A stretch of 64,000 nt of DNA from Burkholderia pyrrocinia (lineage in GTDB: Bacteria; Pseudomonadota; Gammaproteobacteria; Burkholderiales; Burkholderiaceae), in assembly GCF_018417535.1 (NCBI RefSeq), contig NZ_CP070977.1, positions 1,302,001 through 1,366,000 of the forward strand, in the 5' to 3' direction. Shown piece by piece: positions 25,104 through 35,588 of this stretch (positions are counted from its first letter, which is position 1; each line of letters opens with the position of its first letter). The notes under the pieces were generated by a model. It did not search any database. It was not told the origin of the DNA and saw only the letters and a list, made by a program, of their open reading frames with translations. The position numbers and the translations under genes were made by a program.

Positions 25104-26858
25104 ATGTCATCTTCCGCAGCATCCGCAGCGGCCCAGGTTCCGCCGAACACCGACGGCATCTGGTACGCGTCATACCCGCCCGGCGTACCGCACGAAATCG
25201 ACGTCGCGCAATACGCGTCGCTCGTGCAGTTCTTCGACGAATGCACGACGCGCTTCGCCGCGCGCGTCGCCTACGTGAGCGCGGGCGCATCGATGACCTA
25301 TCGCACGCTCGCGCAGAAAGTCGACGCGTTCGCGTCGTATCTGCAAAGCCTCGGCGTGAAGCCCGGCGACCGCGTCGCGATCATGCTGCCGAACACGTTC
25401 CAGTATCCGGTCGTGCTGTTCGGCACGCTGAAGGCCGGCGCGATCGTCGTCAACGTCAACCCGCTCTACACCGCGCGCGAACTTGCGCACCAGTTGAAGG
25501 ACAGCGGCGCGCAGACGATCGTCGTGTTCGAGAACTTCGCGAGCACGCTGCAGGAGGCGCTGCCGGAAACGCAGGTGAAGAACATCGTCGTCACCGCGCT
25601 CGGCGACCTGCTCGCCGACGGCTTCAATGCGAAAGGACGCCTGATCAATTTCGTGCTGAAGCACGTGAAGAAGCTCGTGCCGGCCTACCACCTGCCGCAG
25701 GCGATCCGGCTGCGCTCCGCACTCGCGCTCGGCGCACGCGGCAAACCGCAGCCCGTGCAGACGACGCGCGACGACCTCGCGTTCCTGCAATACACGGGGG
25801 GCACGACGGGCGTCGCGAAAGGTGCGATGCTCACGCACGGCAACCTGATCGCGAACCTGCTGCAGGCGAAGGCGTGGATCGCCGACCAGGTCTCGGGCGA
25901 CGTCGAAACCGTGCTCACGCCGCTGCCGCTTTATCACATCTATTCGCTGACCGTGAACGCGTTCATCTTCATGGGGCTCGGCGGGCGCAACATCCTGATC
26001 GCGAACCCGCGCGACATGAAGATGGTGATGAAGATCATCCGCAACGAAACGTTCACGGGGATCACCGGCATCAACACGCTGTACAACGCGTTCCTCGACA
26101 ACGAGGAATTCCGCAAGCGCGACTTCTCGAAGCTCAAGCTCGCGATGGCGGGCGGGATGGCGATGCAGCGCGCGGTCGCGGAGCGCTTCCAGCAGGTGAC
26201 GGGCCGGCCGGTGGTCGAAGGCTACGGCCTCACCGAATGCTCGCCGATCGTCACGATGAACCCCGTAAACCTGAACGACATGGCCTCGTTCAGCGGGTCG
26301 ATCGGCCTGCCCGCGCCGTCCACCGTCGTGCGCTTTCGCCGCGAGGACGGCACCTGGGCCGCCGTCGGCGAGCCGGGCGAGCTGTGCGTGCATGGTCCGC
26401 AGGTGATGCGCGGCTACTGGCAGCGTCCGGACGAGACGGCAAAGGTGATCGACGCCGACGGCTGGCTCGGCACCGGCGACATCGGCGTGATGGACGAACG
26501 CGGCTTCATTCGCCTCATCGACCGCAAGAAGGACATGATCCTCGTGTCCGGCTTCAACGTGTATCCGAACGAGATCGAGGAAGTGCTCGTGATGCACCCC
26601 GGCATCAGCGAGGCCGCCGCGATCGGCATTCCGGACGAGGTGCAGGGCGAGCGGATCAAGGTGTTCGTCGTGCGCCGCGACCCGTCGCTCACGGTCGACG
26701 ACGTGCTCGCGCACTGCCGCAAGAACCTGACCGGCTACAAGATGCCGAAATTCGTCGAGTTCCGCGACGCCCTGCCGCAGACGAACGTCGGCAAGATCCT
26801 GCGCCGCGCGCTGCGCGACGAGGAACTCGCCAAAATCAAGGCCGCGAAGCAAGGCTGA
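25104..26858 (+). CDS. fadD: long-chain fatty acid-CoA ligase
   Basis: 584-aa AMP-forming enzyme that activates long-chain fatty acids to acyl-CoA for beta-oxidation or lipid synthesis. Motifs in order: AMP/ATP P-loop YTGGTTGVAKGAM, GYGLTECSP, GWLGTGDIG and the FACS signature IDRKKDMILVSGFNVYPNEI, then KMPKFVEF and the catalytic Lys region NVGKILRRAL near the C-terminus. Start at 25104 (CGGAGA upstream), trimming a longer open frame. It follows a TetR regulator, likely its controller. Length and motifs fit FadD; paralogues are common in such genomes. Confidence 0.93.
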   Translation: MSSSAASAAAQVPPNTDGIWYASYPPGVPHEIDVAQYASLVQFFDECTTRFAARVAYVSAGASMTYRTLAQKVDAFASYLQSLGVKPGDRVAIMLPNTFQYPVVLFGTLKAGAIVVNVNPLYTARELAHQLKDSGAQTIVVFENFASTLQEALPETQVKNIVVTALGDLLADGFNAKGRLINFVLKHVKKLVPAYHLPQAIRLRSALALGARGKPQPVQTTRDDLAFLQYTGGTTGVAKGAMLTHGNLIANLLQAKAWIADQVSGDVETVLTPLPLYHIYSLTVNAFIFMGLGGRNILIANPRDMKMVMKIIRNETFTGITGINTLYNAFLDNEEFRKRDFSKLKLAMAGGMAMQRAVAERFQQVTGRPVVEGYGLTECSPIVTMNPVNLNDMASFSGSIGLPAPSTVVRFRREDGTWAAVGEPGELCVHGPQVMRGYWQRPDETAKVIDADGWLGTGDIGVMDERGFIRLIDRKKDMILVSGFNVYPNEIEEVLVMHPGISEAAAIGIPDEVQGERIKVFVVRRDPSLTVDDVLAHCRKNLTGYKMPKFVEFRDALPQTNVGKILRRALRDEELAKIKAAKQG

Positions 26859-26887
26859 ACGATCCATCACTCCGGGAGACGCTGTCG

Positions 26888-27805
26888 ATGAACGCAGGAA
26901 AGAAGCGCAGCGCGCGGCACGCCGCCGCCGCGGCAGTCGCATGCATGCTGGCGCTCGCTCGGCCGGGGCTGCATGCACAGGAAACGGCCGAGGCCGCGAG
27001 TGCGGCACAGGAAGTCGCGCTGCCGGCGGACCTGGCGAAAGTCACGCGCGAGCCGGTCGCGCAACAGGCGCGCTGGCTGCGCACGGCCGCGCAGCGCGGC
27101 ACGCTCGCGCAACTCGACGACGCAACGCTCGCGGCGCTCTTCAAGGCGCTCGATCCGCTCGCCGTGCCGCTCTATATCCGTCATGGTCCTAACGGCTATC
27201 CGTCGTACCAGTTCACGATGGTGCGTCAGGAGCGCATCAGCGGGAAATGGTCCGACACGCCCGACCGCATGCTCGTGAAGACCACGCGCGAGCCGCTGCG
27301 GGTGTATGCGAAATGGCTGCCGGGCGGTGCGCATGCCGGACAGGAGACGATCTACGACACGACGCAGCGCAAGGACGAGATGTACGGCCATCTCGGCGGC
27401 CTGCTCGGCAAGATTCCGTTGTGGACGGCGCTCGACGGCGCGCTCGCGCGCGCTCAGTCGAATCACCAGGTGAAGGATCTCGGCACCGAGTTCATCACGA
27501 ACCTGTACCTGACCGAAGGGAAGAAATACCTGGAAGCCGGCGTGCAGCGGCCGACCCAGGTGGAGGCAAAGACGATCGGCGGCGTGCGCGTCGTCGCGCT
27601 CACCTACGAAACGCCGACCGGCCGGCCTCAGTTCTACGCGAAGAAGGAAGTCCTCGGGCTCGACCTGCACGCACCCTATTTCCGGACCGTCGAATCCTAT
27701 GACAACGACGGCAAGATCTTCGAGCGGATCGTCATCGAGAAAATCGCGCCGGCGACGCTCGACGACACCGCATTCGACCCGAAAAACCCCGACTACGCGT
27801 TCTGA
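26888..27805 (+). CDS. DUF1571-domain periplasmic protein
   Basis: 305-aa protein with a Sec signal (RHAAAAAVACMLALARPGLHA-QE). The body matches the DUF1571 family as I recall it: QFTMVRQERISGKWSDTPDRMLVKTTREPLRVYAKWLPGG is typical of these uncharacterised envelope proteins. Separated from the acyl-CoA ligase by 29 bp, so probably the same transcript. No enzymatic motif is visible. Confidence 0.75.
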   Translation: MNAGKKRSARHAAAAAVACMLALARPGLHAQETAEAASAAQEVALPADLAKVTREPVAQQARWLRTAAQRGTLAQLDDATLAALFKALDPLAVPLYIRHGPNGYPSYQFTMVRQERISGKWSDTPDRMLVKTTREPLRVYAKWLPGGAHAGQETIYDTTQRKDEMYGHLGGLLGKIPLWTALDGALARAQSNHQVKDLGTEFITNLYLTEGKKYLEAGVQRPTQVEAKTIGGVRVVALTYETPTGRPQFYAKKEVLGLDLHAPYFRTVESYDNDGKIFERIVIEKIAPATLDDTAFDPKNPDYAF

Positions 27806-27832
27806 TGCGCGCCGGCGGGGTCAACTTCGGAA

Positions 27833-28117
27833 TCAATCGTCATCGTCGCCGCCGTGGTGCCGGCGCCATTGCTTGTATTGGTGCTTGCGCCACTTCCGGT
27901 AGCGATCGTCGTCGTCATCGCCATAGTAGCCGTATCCATAGCCCGGATAGGCGACCACGGCCGGCTGCGGCGCCACATAGACCGGTGCCGGCTCGACATA
28001 GACCGGTGCGACCGGTACGCCGATGCCGACCGACAGGTCGACATGCCCCGCCATTGCACTGCCGGAAGCCAGCAGCGCCACGCCGCCGACCCACCCTGCC
28101 CATCGCCTCTTGTTCAT
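27833..28117 (-). CDS. small secreted PXPV-type protein
   Basis: 94-aa protein: signal MNKRRWAGWVGGVALLASGS ending AMA-GH, then a Pro/Val/Tyr-rich stretch (VYVEPAPVYVAPQPAVVAYP), a GYGYGYY run, an acidic DDDDD, a Lys/Arg/His-rich block and a final DDDD. Such PXPV-repeat proteins occur widely in Burkholderia; their function is unknown. Start at 28117. It faces the DUF1571 gene with only 27 bp between the stops. Confidence 0.75.
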   Translation of the reverse strand: MNKRRWAGWVGGVALLASGSAMAGHVDLSVGIGVPVAPVYVEPAPVYVAPQPAVVAYPGYGYGYYGDDDDDRYRKWRKHQYKQWRRHHGGDDDD

Positions 28118-28207
28118 GTTCTGGATCCCTGATATGCCGGCCCATCCGGCTCGCGCGCCTAATGTAGGCGCAGCGCGCGCACCAAGGTGATACGGCGCTG
28201 CGAGAGT

Positions 28208-28224
28208 CGTAACGCGACGTAACG
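28208..28224. promoter_or_regulatory. CGTAACG direct repeat upstream of hfq2
   Basis: Two CGTAACG copies exactly 10 bp apart (28208 and 28218), followed by AAAC. A similar CGTTACG cluster followed by AAACGG lies at 43434. One-helical-turn spacing suggests a bound regulator. The gap 28118-28413 holds no gene. Confidence 0.4.
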
Positions 28225-28413
28225 AAACAGCTTTGGCCGTTCGGCCGAATCGCGAAAATGCGCTGGAACGTCTATAGTGGGTTACGGTTCGACACAATCA
28301 CGACTGCGCGCTTCCCTATCGAACAGGGTAGAATTCCGCCAAACGCCTTGTGGACGAACCACGTCACACACACGCACAACATATTCTCTGACGCAGGCTC
28401 CTGCCGCACCTCA

Positions 28414-28995
28414 ATGGCCAATCCCGCAGAATCCCATCCGCAAAACGACTTCATCAATGCGGCGCGCAAGGAACGTAAGCGCGTTGAAATCTATCTCGTC
28501 AACGGCATTCGCCTGACGGGGTGTATCGAGTCGTTCGACCAGTATCTGGTGATGCTGCGCACCCCCGTGGGTCTGCAAGGCATCTACAAGCGTGCGATTT
28601 CCACGATCCAGCTCGACACGGGCGGCTCGCGCCCGGGCGGCGGCGGTCCCCGCGGGCCGCGCACCGGCGGGCGCCCCGGCGGCCGTGAAGGCGGCGGTCA
28701 CAGCCCGTACGGCTCGCACGGCGGCCCGCGCGAATCGCGCGGCGACGGCGGCGGCTACGGTTCCCGCGAACCGCGTGAAGGCTATGGCTCCCGCGAGCCG
28801 CGCGAGGGTTACGGCTCGCGTGAACCGCGCGAAGGCTACGGCGCACCGCGCGAACCCCGTGAACCGCGCGAAAGCTACGGCACGCCGCGCGACACCGGCG
28901 ACGCATCCGGCAACGCGTCGCCGTCGGATGCACGCGGCGGCAACGGGCCGGTCATCGTCACGCGCCGCCGGCGAATCGTGCCGGACGGCCAGTAA
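28414..28995 (+). CDS. hfq2: Hfq-like RNA chaperone with long Gly/Arg-rich tail (Hfq2)
   Basis: 193-aa protein: Sm domain at residues about 10-72, then a ~120-residue low-complexity C-terminus. Sm1 is [21 protein letters not shown] and Sm2 is [12 protein letters not shown]. Canonical Hfq has YKH at the Sm2 motif; here it is YKR, as expected for a divergent second Hfq. The tail has GYGSREPRE repeated three times plus [10 protein letters not shown], giving RE/PRE-rich, likely disordered RNA-binding repeats. Hfq2 of this form is known from the Burkholderia cepacia complex, located beside the Tad locus as here. It would bind sRNA and mRNA. Confidence 0.92.
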   Translation: MANPAESHPQNDFINAARKERKRVEIYLVNGIRLTGCIESFDQYLVMLRTPVGLQGIYKRAISTIQLDTGGSRPGGGGPRGPRTGGRPGGREGGGHSPYGSHGGPRESRGDGGGYGSREPREGYGSREPREGYGSREPREGYGAPREPREPRESYGTPRDTGDASGNASPSDARGGNGPVIVTRRRRIVPDGQ

Positions 28996-28997
28996 AA

Positions 28998-29031
28998 CAA
29001 AAGGGCAAGCCAAACGGGCTTGCCCTTTTTT
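28998..29031. terminator. bidirectional terminator between hfq2 and DUF2968 gene
   Basis: AAGGGCAAGCC-AAACG-GGCTTGCCCTT, 11-bp stem, with T6 on the plus strand and T-rich sequence on the minus strand as well. Confidence 0.9.
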
Positions 29032-29076
29032 CTGGTGCGGCCGGCGCGGCATGTCGCCGCACCGCCACCTCTCGGC

Positions 29077-29784
29077 TCAACGTGCCGTCGTCGGCAGGCC
29101 CGCGTTGGCCTCGCGCTGCAGCGACCGCACCTGCTGCTGCAACGCGCGCAGTTGCGACTGGAGTTCGGCCTGTTGCGCCTGCAACGCGGCCGTCTCGCTG
29201 CGGACGCTCTTCTGGCGATCCGAGACTGCCGCCTGCTGCTGGCGTGCGATCGAGATATCGGCCTGCAGACGCCGCGCGCGATCCTGCGTGACTTCGATCT
29301 GCTTGTCCATTTGTGCCTTCTGCGATTCCAGCTTCGCCGCCCGCAGTTCGTTGACGGCCAGCCGCTCCGCCTGGCGCGAGAAATCGCGATAGATCGCTTC
29401 CGCGCGCGTTTCGTCGTAAGTCTTGATCACGCGCCAGAATGCCTTCTGCTGGAACAGCGCGACGAAATACGCACCGTCCTTCACGTTGAACAGCAGGCTC
29501 GCACCGTAGCTGCCGTTGTAGCTCGTGCGCATTTCCGTCAGCGAGTGCGCCTGGATCTGGCGCTGCAGGTCGTCGACCGTGCTCGGCCCCGTCGTCTCGC
29601 CCGCCTGCGGCTGCACCGACGTCTGGACCTGCGGATCGATCACCGGAATCGCGGCCACCGGCGCCGATGCCTGCTGCACCGCCGGTGAATCGCTGCCTGC
29701 CAGCCCCTGCGCGTAAGCGCCCTGCATGCCTCCCACCATAACGAGCAACACACACGCCCGCCCCAACCCCGTCATATGGCTCAT
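29077..29784 (-). CDS. DUF2968 periplasmic coiled-coil protein
   Basis: 235-aa secreted protein with signal MSHMTGLGRACVLLVMVGGM ending AYA-QG. A globular part (YNGSYGASLLFNVKDGAYFVALFQQKAFWRVIKTYDETRAE) is followed by a long heptad coiled coil (about 130-230), rich in Q/A/L. This is the DUF2968 architecture. It ends the minus-strand block that starts at flp, 54 bp past the sigma-54 activator; co-transcription and a pilus-related role are possible but unproven. Confidence 0.8.
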   Translation of the reverse strand: MSHMTGLGRACVLLVMVGGMQGAYAQGLAGSDSPAVQQASAPVAAIPVIDPQVQTSVQPQAGETTGPSTVDDLQRQIQAHSLTEMRTSYNGSYGASLLFNVKDGAYFVALFQQKAFWRVIKTYDETRAEAIYRDFSRQAERLAVNELRAAKLESQKAQMDKQIEVTQDRARRLQADISIARQQQAAVSDRQKSVRSETAALQAQQAELQSQLRALQQQVRSLQREANAGLPTTAR

Positions 29785-29838
29785 GAAGTTTTATTCCCGC
29801 CCGAGTCGTTGTAATTCAGCGCGATTTTATCTCATTAA

Positions 29839-31245
<1,407 letters not shown>

Positions 31246-31338
31246 TCAGTAATTGACGAGTTGCTCGGCATTGCGGGTCAGTGACCGGTTGCGGGCGGCA
31301 GCAACGCCGCCTGCTTCGATAACGGAACGTTCAGGCAT

Positions 31339-33369
31339 TCATTGAACAAGCATGGGATTGCCGCATTTGATCGAGTCCGGTGTGTTCGTGACATAGGCGT
31401 TCCCCAGGCTCAGGCCGAGCAGGCCCGTGACCGAGGTCAGGAGCGAATCGATCGGTTGCAGGAGTAATGGAACGAGCGTGGTTGCCAGCGCGGACAGAAG
31501 CGGCCCGGTCACGACGCTCAGTACGGGATTCACTATCACACCCAGCCACGAAAGCACGCCGCTGTTCGCTGTCAGTTGCAACTGCAGACCGCTGTTCAAG
31601 ATACCTTGAACGGCGGGCGACAGGAACTGATCCGTTCCCGTGCTCAGCATGTACGGCGACGCCGGGCTCGGCGAAGCGGACGACCCGGGCCCGGGATACG
31701 TGAACACCAGTGGCGTCGGATTTTGATTGGCGACGGGAACCGTCAACTGTCCGGGCAACAGGTTGACGTTGATCGAGATATCGGTCAGGTCGACGATCCC
31801 GAACGTCAGGGCTTTGACCAACGTCGTCAGCCCCGAAACCAGACCGCCGAGGTTCAACAGATTGAGCAGGCTCTGCAGGTTGACGGACACCAGCGTAATC
31901 GGCGCAGCACTGCCATCGGGAACATAACCGCTGGGCGCATTGAGATTGATCGGCGTATTCGCCGCGCCGCCGATGTAGACGGCCACTACCCCGGTCTGCA
32001 CGTTGACCTGCGCGCTTTTCGTACCGTCAGCGGTACAGGTGACGGACATCAGGCCGGCCGTCGCCGGCGCCACATAGGCGGTGATCGGCAATTGCACCGC
32101 TGCAAGCGGCGTCGCCGTGCCGGATGGGCAACTGCCCCCCGGAAAGACCAGCGAGCCGTTGGAGCACGTCGACAGCAGCGAGATCGACGTATTGAGGAAC
32201 ACGTTCCCCTGTGCGGTCGACGTATTGGTCGTGCAGTTGGTGGTCCCGCAGTTCGACGGCCCGGGCGGACCGCTCGCGGTGGACGGCGGATTCGCCCCCA
32301 GCTTGACGGAACCCGACACGGTCACGTTCAGTAACGGCGCGAGCAACGTGGGCGTCTGGACCGTAACACTGGGAATGCTGACCGAATTCGTGCCGTTTGC
32401 GAGCTGCAATGCCGTCGACAACAATCCGAGCGCATTGACGCTGGCATTGACGGCGGAACTTCCATTGGCCACCGTGGCGGAAACCAGCTGGTTGAGCGCG
32501 ATCTGCGGGCCGCCGCACACGCTGTTGGAACAGAGTGCGACGACGATCGCGTTCAGAACGTTCACATTCGCCGCCGCCACGTTCTGCTGCGTCGCCGCCT
32601 GTAGCGCCGCGCTGGCCAGTTGGCCGAGCGTCACGGTGCCGCTCAGCACGGCCGTGCTTGAGCCGACCTGCAGATTGGCGAGAATGCCGGCCAGTTTCAG
32701 GTTGACTTGCGCGAGCCCCTGGTAATCGACGAGCTGGAGACTCAGTGGATTGGGCGTACCCAGCAGCGCCTGGAGCAACTGATTGGCCAGTCCGCCGTTC
32801 AACGTCGCCAGCGACGTGGTCAGCGTAAACGTATCGGTCGGCACGCTCTTCGCGACTGCCGACGCATCGATGGTTACCCCGCTACGAAAAATGCCCGAGA
32901 CCGGCTCGGAAACCGTCACGCATACCGCGTTGACCGATTGACCATTGATCGTTCCGGGCGACAAGCCTGCGCATTGACCATTGGTTGCTGCGCCTGAAGT
33001 CGGCGTAAACAGCGGATTGCCGCCGCCCTGAGGCGCGGTCCAGACACCGCACGTCACGGAAACGGTCGAGTTGGCCGGCAGCGGATTCGCCGCCGGATTC
33101 GCGATTCGATTGGCGGCGGTCGTCGCGGCCGTGCAGGTCGAATCGGCAGTAATTTGCGGCACGGCCGAAAGCGCGGCCAGATCGGCAGCCGCCTGCATGC
33201 TGCGCCGTTCGGAATAGAAATGGCCGATGTCGATCGCACCCAGCATGATGAAGGCGACCGACACCCAGATCGCGGCCATGACCGCAATGGTGCCGCGCTG
33301 GCGCTGCCGCCGCCCCGGACAGTAGGCAGCGCGGCGCCGCCGCGCTACGTGTGATTGATCTGCGTGCAT
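31339..33369 (-). CDS. tadG: TadG-like Flp pilus assembly protein (large, with low-complexity body)
   Basis: 676-aa protein. N-terminus RQRGTIAVMAAIWVSVAFIMLGAIDIGHFYSERRSMQAAADLAALS is the TadG_N/pseudopilin-like segment with a single TM. The rest (about 100-676) is a large Ser/Thr/Asn/Leu-rich region ending SGLLGLSLG-like; no clear von Willebrand domain with MIDAS residues is visible. The start at 33369 leaves 11 bp after the upstream stop. It likely sits in the inner membrane or periplasm as a minor pilus-anchoring protein. Confidence 0.82.
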   Translation of the reverse strand: MHADQSHVARRRRAAYCPGRRQRQRGTIAVMAAIWVSVAFIMLGAIDIGHFYSERRSMQAAADLAALSAVPQITADSTCTAATTAANRIANPAANPLPANSTVSVTCGVWTAPQGGGNPLFTPTSGAATNGQCAGLSPGTINGQSVNAVCVTVSEPVSGIFRSGVTIDASAVAKSVPTDTFTLTTSLATLNGGLANQLLQALLGTPNPLSLQLVDYQGLAQVNLKLAGILANLQVGSSTAVLSGTVTLGQLASAALQAATQQNVAAANVNVLNAIVVALCSNSVCGGPQIALNQLVSATVANGSSAVNASVNALGLLSTALQLANGTNSVSIPSVTVQTPTLLAPLLNVTVSGSVKLGANPPSTASGPPGPSNCGTTNCTTNTSTAQGNVFLNTSISLLSTCSNGSLVFPGGSCPSGTATPLAAVQLPITAYVAPATAGLMSVTCTADGTKSAQVNVQTGVVAVYIGGAANTPINLNAPSGYVPDGSAAPITLVSVNLQSLLNLLNLGGLVSGLTTLVKALTFGIVDLTDISINVNLLPGQLTVPVANQNPTPLVFTYPGPGSSASPSPASPYMLSTGTDQFLSPAVQGILNSGLQLQLTANSGVLSWLGVIVNPVLSVVTGPLLSALATTLVPLLLQPIDSLLTSVTGLLGLSLGNAYVTNTPDSIKCGNPMLVQ

Positions 33370-33380
33370 CGCCGTCCCGC

Positions 33381-33710
33381 TTACTGCATACCCTGACCAC
33401 CGCCCGACATGCCGCTGGCGGAACCGAGCTGCGGGCTCATCGAATTCGGGATCTTGTTCTTGAACGAATCGAGATAGCGCTGGTAGACGAGTGACGCGAC
33501 GTCGCCGAGCATCGGCTGCGTCGGCGCCGCCGCGCGATTGTCGCGTTGCATCGTGAGCCAGTCCTTTGTCGAGCGGCCGACGTCGGATGCGCCCGCTGTC
33601 ATGGCATCTTGCCCGTATGCTGCGGCGGAACCGGCCATCATGCAGACGATCGCGGCCAGCACCGTGGCCCGGTGCGCGTGCACGCTTCGATGATTTTTGT
33701 TGTCGTTCAT
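33381..33710 (-). CDS. DUF3613-domain small secreted protein
   Basis: 109-aa protein with signal ATVLAAIVCMMAGSAAAYG and body DVASLVYQRYLDSFKNKIPNSM, matching DUF3613. I place the start at 33710 behind GGGGGAACGAC. An ATG at 33734 forms ATGA with the tadD stop and would add eight residues, which is also credible by translational coupling. Always seen next to tad genes in this setting; role unknown. Confidence 0.75.
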   Translation of the reverse strand: MNDNKNHRSVHAHRATVLAAIVCMMAGSAAAYGQDAMTAGASDVGRSTKDWLTMQRDNRAAAPTQPMLGDVASLVYQRYLDSFKNKIPNSMSPQLGSASGMSGGGQGMQ

Positions 33711-33730
33711 GTCGTTCCCCCGATGCCTGT

Positions 33731-34573
33731 TCATTGTGCAAACCGTTGCAGCAGCGGCACGGTCTGATCGTAGCCAAAGTTGTTCGCCATCGGCGTGATC
33801 GGCGCGGCGGTACCGCGCCGCGACACCACCGGCGGCGTCGCAACCGCGCGTTGCTGCGCGCGCGCTGCCGCCGTAATCTTCGCTGCGTCGCTGACGATGT
33901 CCTTGCGGATATCCGCCGGCAGGTGCTGCTGGTTCATCAACTTCTGCGCGTCCTGCGGGCGGCCTGCTGCAAACAGGTAAAGCACGAGGTTGCTGACGAT
34001 TTTCGGATTGCGCTGATCCAGTTCGGCCGCCTTCATCAACGGCACGCGCGCGCCGACGACATCGCCGCTGCGCAGCTTCGCGTATGCGAGATCGGACAGC
34101 ATCGACGCATCGGTCGGCGCCAGTTCCGACGCCTGCGTCAGCGTCTGCGCCGCGCGGTCAAAATCACCCGCCGCGCCCGCAAGCAGCCCTAGCCCGCGAT
34201 AGCCGCGCGCGGCGAGCGGCGTCTTCAGCAACTGCGTATAGGCGGCCGCGCTCGCGGCCGGCTGGTCGGTCATCCGCAGCGCGTCCGCGCGCAGCAGGAT
34301 TGACTCCGGCATGACACCGTATGTCTTGTCGTACGCGTCGATGTGCGCGAGCGACGCGTAATAGAGCCCCTGCGACTGCATCCGCTGGATCAGGCCGAGG
34401 TACATGCCAGGCGTATCCGGCACGGCCTGCTTCTGGTCGGCTGCCTGTATCAGCGCCGCACGCTCCGTCTGCGCGTTCACGCCATAACCACTATCCTTGG
34501 TCGCGCACGCGCCCAGCAGCAGCACCGCCGCTACCGCACCCGCCCGCGTCGCCATTCCGCCTGTCCGCTTCAT
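33731..34573 (-). CDS. tadD: TadD-like TPR lipoprotein
   Basis: 280-aa predicted lipoprotein with lipobox LGAC (Cys about residue 23). Several TPR-like helices follow: YYASLAHIDAYDKTYGVMPESILLRADALR, AARGYRGLGLLAGAAGDFDRAAQTL, DASMLSDLAYAKLRSGD. TadD acts as pilotin or adaptor for the RcpA secretin in Tad systems. Its stop overlaps a candidate start of the DUF3613 gene (ATGA). Confidence 0.88.
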   Translation of the reverse strand: MKRTGGMATRAGAVAAVLLLGACATKDSGYGVNAQTERAALIQAADQKQAVPDTPGMYLGLIQRMQSQGLYYASLAHIDAYDKTYGVMPESILLRADALRMTDQPAASAAAYTQLLKTPLAARGYRGLGLLAGAAGDFDRAAQTLTQASELAPTDASMLSDLAYAKLRSGDVVGARVPLMKAAELDQRNPKIVSNLVLYLFAAGRPQDAQKLMNQQHLPADIRKDIVSDAAKITAAARAQQRAVATPPVVSRRGTAAPITPMANNFGYDQTVPLLQRFAQ

Positions 34574-34591
34574 CGTCTTTCCTTCCGTCCT

Positions 34592-35584
34592 TCAATGATG
34601 CGGCGACAACGCGTGCATCACCGCCAACATGCCCGGCCCGGCAGTCACGATCAACAGCGCGGGCAACAGCGTCAGCACCATCACACCGGTCATCTTCACG
34701 GTCAACCGGCCGATCCGCTCGCGCAGCATGGCCCGGCGCGTTTCGCGCAGCCGGTCCCCGAACTGCTTGAGCGGCTCCTGCACCGCGCCGCCATGCTTGT
34801 CGACCTGGATCATCAATCGCACGATCGCGCGCAAATCCTCGTTGTCGAATCCGCCGGACAGCCGCTGCAGCGACTGCTCGCGCGTGCGTCCCGCGGCGAA
34901 CTGGCGCTGCGCGATTCCCACCTCCGACGACAGCACCGGCAACATCCCGCGAAAATCGTTCGTCACGACCTGCAGGCTCTGATCGAGCGACAGTCCGACG
35001 CCCTGCAGCAAGCGCAACATGTCGACGAGCAACGGCAGTTCGTCGACCACGCTCTGCCGCCGCGCCGCCGCACGGCGCTGCACATAGAGCTTCGGCAACA
35101 TGAAGCCGAGCCCGAAAGCGACGAACATGCCGATCATCCAGATACCGCCCTTCATGCGTCCGCTCGCGAAGATCGCGAACAGCAGCGGCAGTCCGACCCC
35201 GCATGCGACCCGCGCGCTCAGGAACAGCCCGCGCGTGCGCGCGTCGACATAGCCGCATTGCTCGAGCAGGCGGCGATCCTCTTCCGCGACTACGTATTTT
35301 CCGAGCCCGGTATCGAGCCAGCGCACGCCCGCCGCCGACAGCCTGTCGAGAAAACGTTCGACGCGCTGCCCGCCACGTACGTCGGGTTTCGCAGACGCCT
35401 CGCCATCCGGCGCGGTTCGCGCTTTCGCTGCCTCGAGCGCGGCCATGCGCCGGTCCAGCGCATCGACCAGCGCGCGTTCGGCGCGCGTCGCGGCACTCGC
35501 GCGCAACATCGCAACCATGCCGAGCAGCAGTACCCCGAGCGCGCCCACCGCCAACGCAATCGCTCCAATTTGAGTCGCTGTCAT
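34592..35584 (-). CDS. tadC: TadC inner-membrane platform protein
   Basis: 330-aa GspF-type inner-membrane protein, T2SSF domain at about 180-300 (VVDELPLLVDMLRLLQGVGLSLDQSLQVV, RTREQSLQRLSGGFDNEDLRAIVRLMIQVDKHGG). TM segments lie near 8-30, 125-165 and 290-320. It pairs with TadB to form the pilus assembly platform. 18 bp after it comes tadD; 4 bp before it the tadB stop. Confidence 0.93.
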   Translation of the reverse strand: MTATQIGAIALAVGALGVLLLGMVAMLRASAATRAERALVDALDRRMAALEAAKARTAPDGEASAKPDVRGGQRVERFLDRLSAAGVRWLDTGLGKYVVAEEDRRLLEQCGYVDARTRGLFLSARVACGVGLPLLFAIFASGRMKGGIWMIGMFVAFGLGFMLPKLYVQRRAAARRQSVVDELPLLVDMLRLLQGVGLSLDQSLQVVTNDFRGMLPVLSSEVGIAQRQFAAGRTREQSLQRLSGGFDNEDLRAIVRLMIQVDKHGGAVQEPLKQFGDRLRETRRAMLRERIGRLTVKMTGVMVLTLLPALLIVTAGPGMLAVMHALSPHH

Positions 35585-35588
35585 AGCC

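Noticed and set aside
28592..29392. 266-codon Ala/Arg-rich frame over hfq2
   Set aside because: Out-of-frame shadow of the Gly/Arg repeat tail that reads through the terminator at 28998-29031.
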